Shown in pieces: positions 4,865 through 5,769 of a stretch of DNA of 5,769 nt. Both the position numbers and the translations under genes were made by a program. Source of the stretch: Acetobacteraceae bacterium (GTDB lineage: Bacteria > Pseudomonadota > Alphaproteobacteria > Acetobacterales > Acetobacteraceae); contig CANJOG010000146.1 in assembly GCA_947475475.1 (NCBI GenBank), forward strand, positions 1 through 5,769. Reading direction: 5' to 3'. The notes beneath the pieces are model-generated. The model was not told the origin of the DNA, made no database searches, and saw nothing but the letters and a program-made list of their open reading frames with translations. The first letter of the stretch is position 1, and the number at the start of each line of letters is the position of its first letter.

Positions 4865-5769
4865 ATGCTGACGCCTTTCTCGTCCGAAGACCTCAGCCGC
4901 ATCTTCGATTCGCGCGCCCTGACACGTGGGCGCTCGCTCGGCCTGCTCGGCGTTGTCGACGTCTCGCTCACCGACGACTCGATCAACGTCGCCGTCGAGC
5001 ATCTCGGCCTGCGCTACACCGGCAGCATCACGCCCTCCGCGCTCGGCAACCGGGTGATCTTCGCCAATAAATGCACCTGTGGGCAGAAGGCCTGCGCGCA
5101 TCTGGCCGCCGGCGCCTTCGCCGCCCTCGACCGGTTTCCGCAGCTCCGCCGCGCCGTGCAACGCAATTTCATGGAGACGCTGGCCGTCCCCACCGGCGAG
5201 GAACGCCAACGCCTGGTCTTCGAACTCTCCCCTGGTGAGCCACCGGCGGCCTGCTATGTCAGCACCATCATGGTCGGCGAGCGCACCGGCCGGCTGGAAC
5301 CAACCACGCCGTCGAAAATCCTCGCCGACCGCACCAATAACGAGAGCACGCGCATCATGGCGCGCCTGCTCGGCAGCGGCGATACCAGCCGCAGCCCGGT
5401 CGCTCCCGGCGCCGTCGCCTCCGTGCTGAGCCTGCTGCCGCGCCTGGGAAAAGCGCGCTGGCACGCCACAGGCAAACCGCTCGCCCTCGGTGCCGAACGT
5501 GCCTTCCAGGCCAATGTGCCGCCGAACCTGCCGCCCAAATCCGCGGTCATCCTCAGCGATGGCGGCCCCTGGTATGTCGATGGCGCCACCGGCGAAGTTG
5601 GCCGCGTCCGCCTGCGTCCGGTGGTCGCCGCCCAGACCAAGCCCGCCGAGGACGCCCCGCGCCCCTTCCGTCCGCTTGCCCGGCCGCAGGCTCCTACCTT
5701 CCAGCGCCCGGCCCCACCCCCGAGCTTCAATCGCCCCACCCCACCACGTTTCGGCGCCCCGGTGTCCAG
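4865..5769 (+). CDS. SWIM zinc-finger protein, probable N-terminus of an SNF2-type helicase (partial)
   Basis: An open frame from ATG 4865 runs off the right edge after 301 complete codons without a stop. Residues of about 5-85 form a SWIM module: the opening DLSRIFDSRALTRGRSL, a beta segment ending GLRYTGSITP, and the zinc ligands Cys70, Cys72, Cys77 and His79 (CxCx4CxH) followed by LAAGAFAAL. Residues 86-250 contain conserved-looking stretches (FELSPGEPP, then VGERTGRL; KARWHATGKPLALGAERAF). From about 253 the chain becomes a Pro/Arg-rich linker. SWIM domains bind DNA or protein, and this N-terminal layout is typical of bacterial SWIM-containing SNF2 helicases whose ATPase lies further downstream. 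No helicase motif is present inside the window, so that part is inference. ATG 4865 has only a weak, distant GAAGG (4846-4850). TTG 4805 is an in-frame alternative, limited upstream by TAG 4781-4783. The gene is divergent from the selenoprotein gene. Confidence 0.8.
   Translation, partial: MLTPFSSEDLSRIFDSRALTRGRSLGLLGVVDVSLTDDSINVAVEHLGLRYTGSITPSALGNRVIFANKCTCGQKACAHLAAGAFAALDRFPQLRRAVQRNFMETLAVPTGEERQRLVFELSPGEPPAACYVSTIMVGERTGRLEPTTPSKILADRTNNESTRIMARLLGSGDTSRSPVAPGAVASVLSLLPRLGKARWHATGKPLALGAERAFQANVPPNLPPKSAVILSDGGPWYVDGATGEVGRVRLRPVVAAQTKPAEDAPRPFRPLARPQAPTFQRPAPPPSFNRPTPPRFGAPVS

Noticed and set aside
4732..5429. Two + strand frames (4732-5070 and 5079-5429) as separate genes
   Set aside because: They are out of frame with the SWIM reading frame that starts at 4865, which has the zinc-ligand motif and continues to the window edge. 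Their translations are low-complexity Arg/Pro/Ala.
4508..5464. 318-codon - strand frame covering the divergent intergenic region and the SWIM gene
   Set aside because: It overlaps the well-supported selenoprotein start and the SWIM coding frame, and its translation shows no domain. It is mirror-frame openness due to GC bias.

Overview
The window is GC-rich, tightly packed bacterial DNA with strong G/C third-position bias. It is most likely alphaproteobacterial. The protein types (a KstD-like flavoprotein, a classical SDR, a SnoaL/NTF2-fold protein) and a CTAGAGCA...TGCTCTAG extragenic palindrome would suit a sphingomonad or rhizobial relative. This placement is an inference from style, not from a marker gene.

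Layout. On the + strand, the possible tail of an upstream gene (to 59) overlaps by four bases (GTGA) the start of a 588-aa FAD-dependent oxidoreductase of the 3-ketosteroid delta-1-dehydrogenase/fumarate reductase flavoprotein superfamily (56-1822). A 251-aa classical short-chain dehydrogenase/reductase follows (1987-2742) and is closed by a 30-bp perfect palindrome (2752-2781). Converging on it from the - strand are a 168-aa SnoaL/NTF2-like protein with an N-terminal coiled coil (3447-2941) and, upstream of that, a thioredoxin-like gene (4635-3568). A 62-bp imperfect palindrome (3477-3538) lies between these two - strand genes. After a 229-bp divergent intergenic region, a + strand gene starts at 4865 and runs off the right edge. 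It encodes a SWIM zinc-finger N-terminus, most likely of an SNF2-type helicase.

Main discovery. The thioredoxin-like gene is interrupted by one in-frame TGA (4248-4246). The TGA lies exactly where the first redox-active cysteine of a TlpA/ResA-type active site belongs (WASW-[TGA]-GCR). The same frame stays open for 225 further sense codons, which carry the rest of the thioredoxin fold including the cis-proline. A hairpin matching the bacterial SECIS layout begins 6 nt after the TGA, with an apical CGUGU loop. The gene is best read as one 355-aa selenoprotein with selenocysteine at residue 130 in a U-x-C motif. Conventional gene calling would split it into a 129-aa and a 218-aa protein or call it a pseudogene. 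The Sec machinery (selA, selB, selC, selD) is not in this window, so the genome must be checked for it.

How the genes may work together. The flavoprotein, SDR and SnoaL-like protein form a plausible accessory catabolic cluster for a steroid, terpenoid or other cyclic ketone or alcohol: dehydrogenation, oxidoreduction, and isomerisation or dehydration. The substrate cannot be read from the sequence. The selenoprotein and the SWIM protein look like separate functions that happen to be neighbours.
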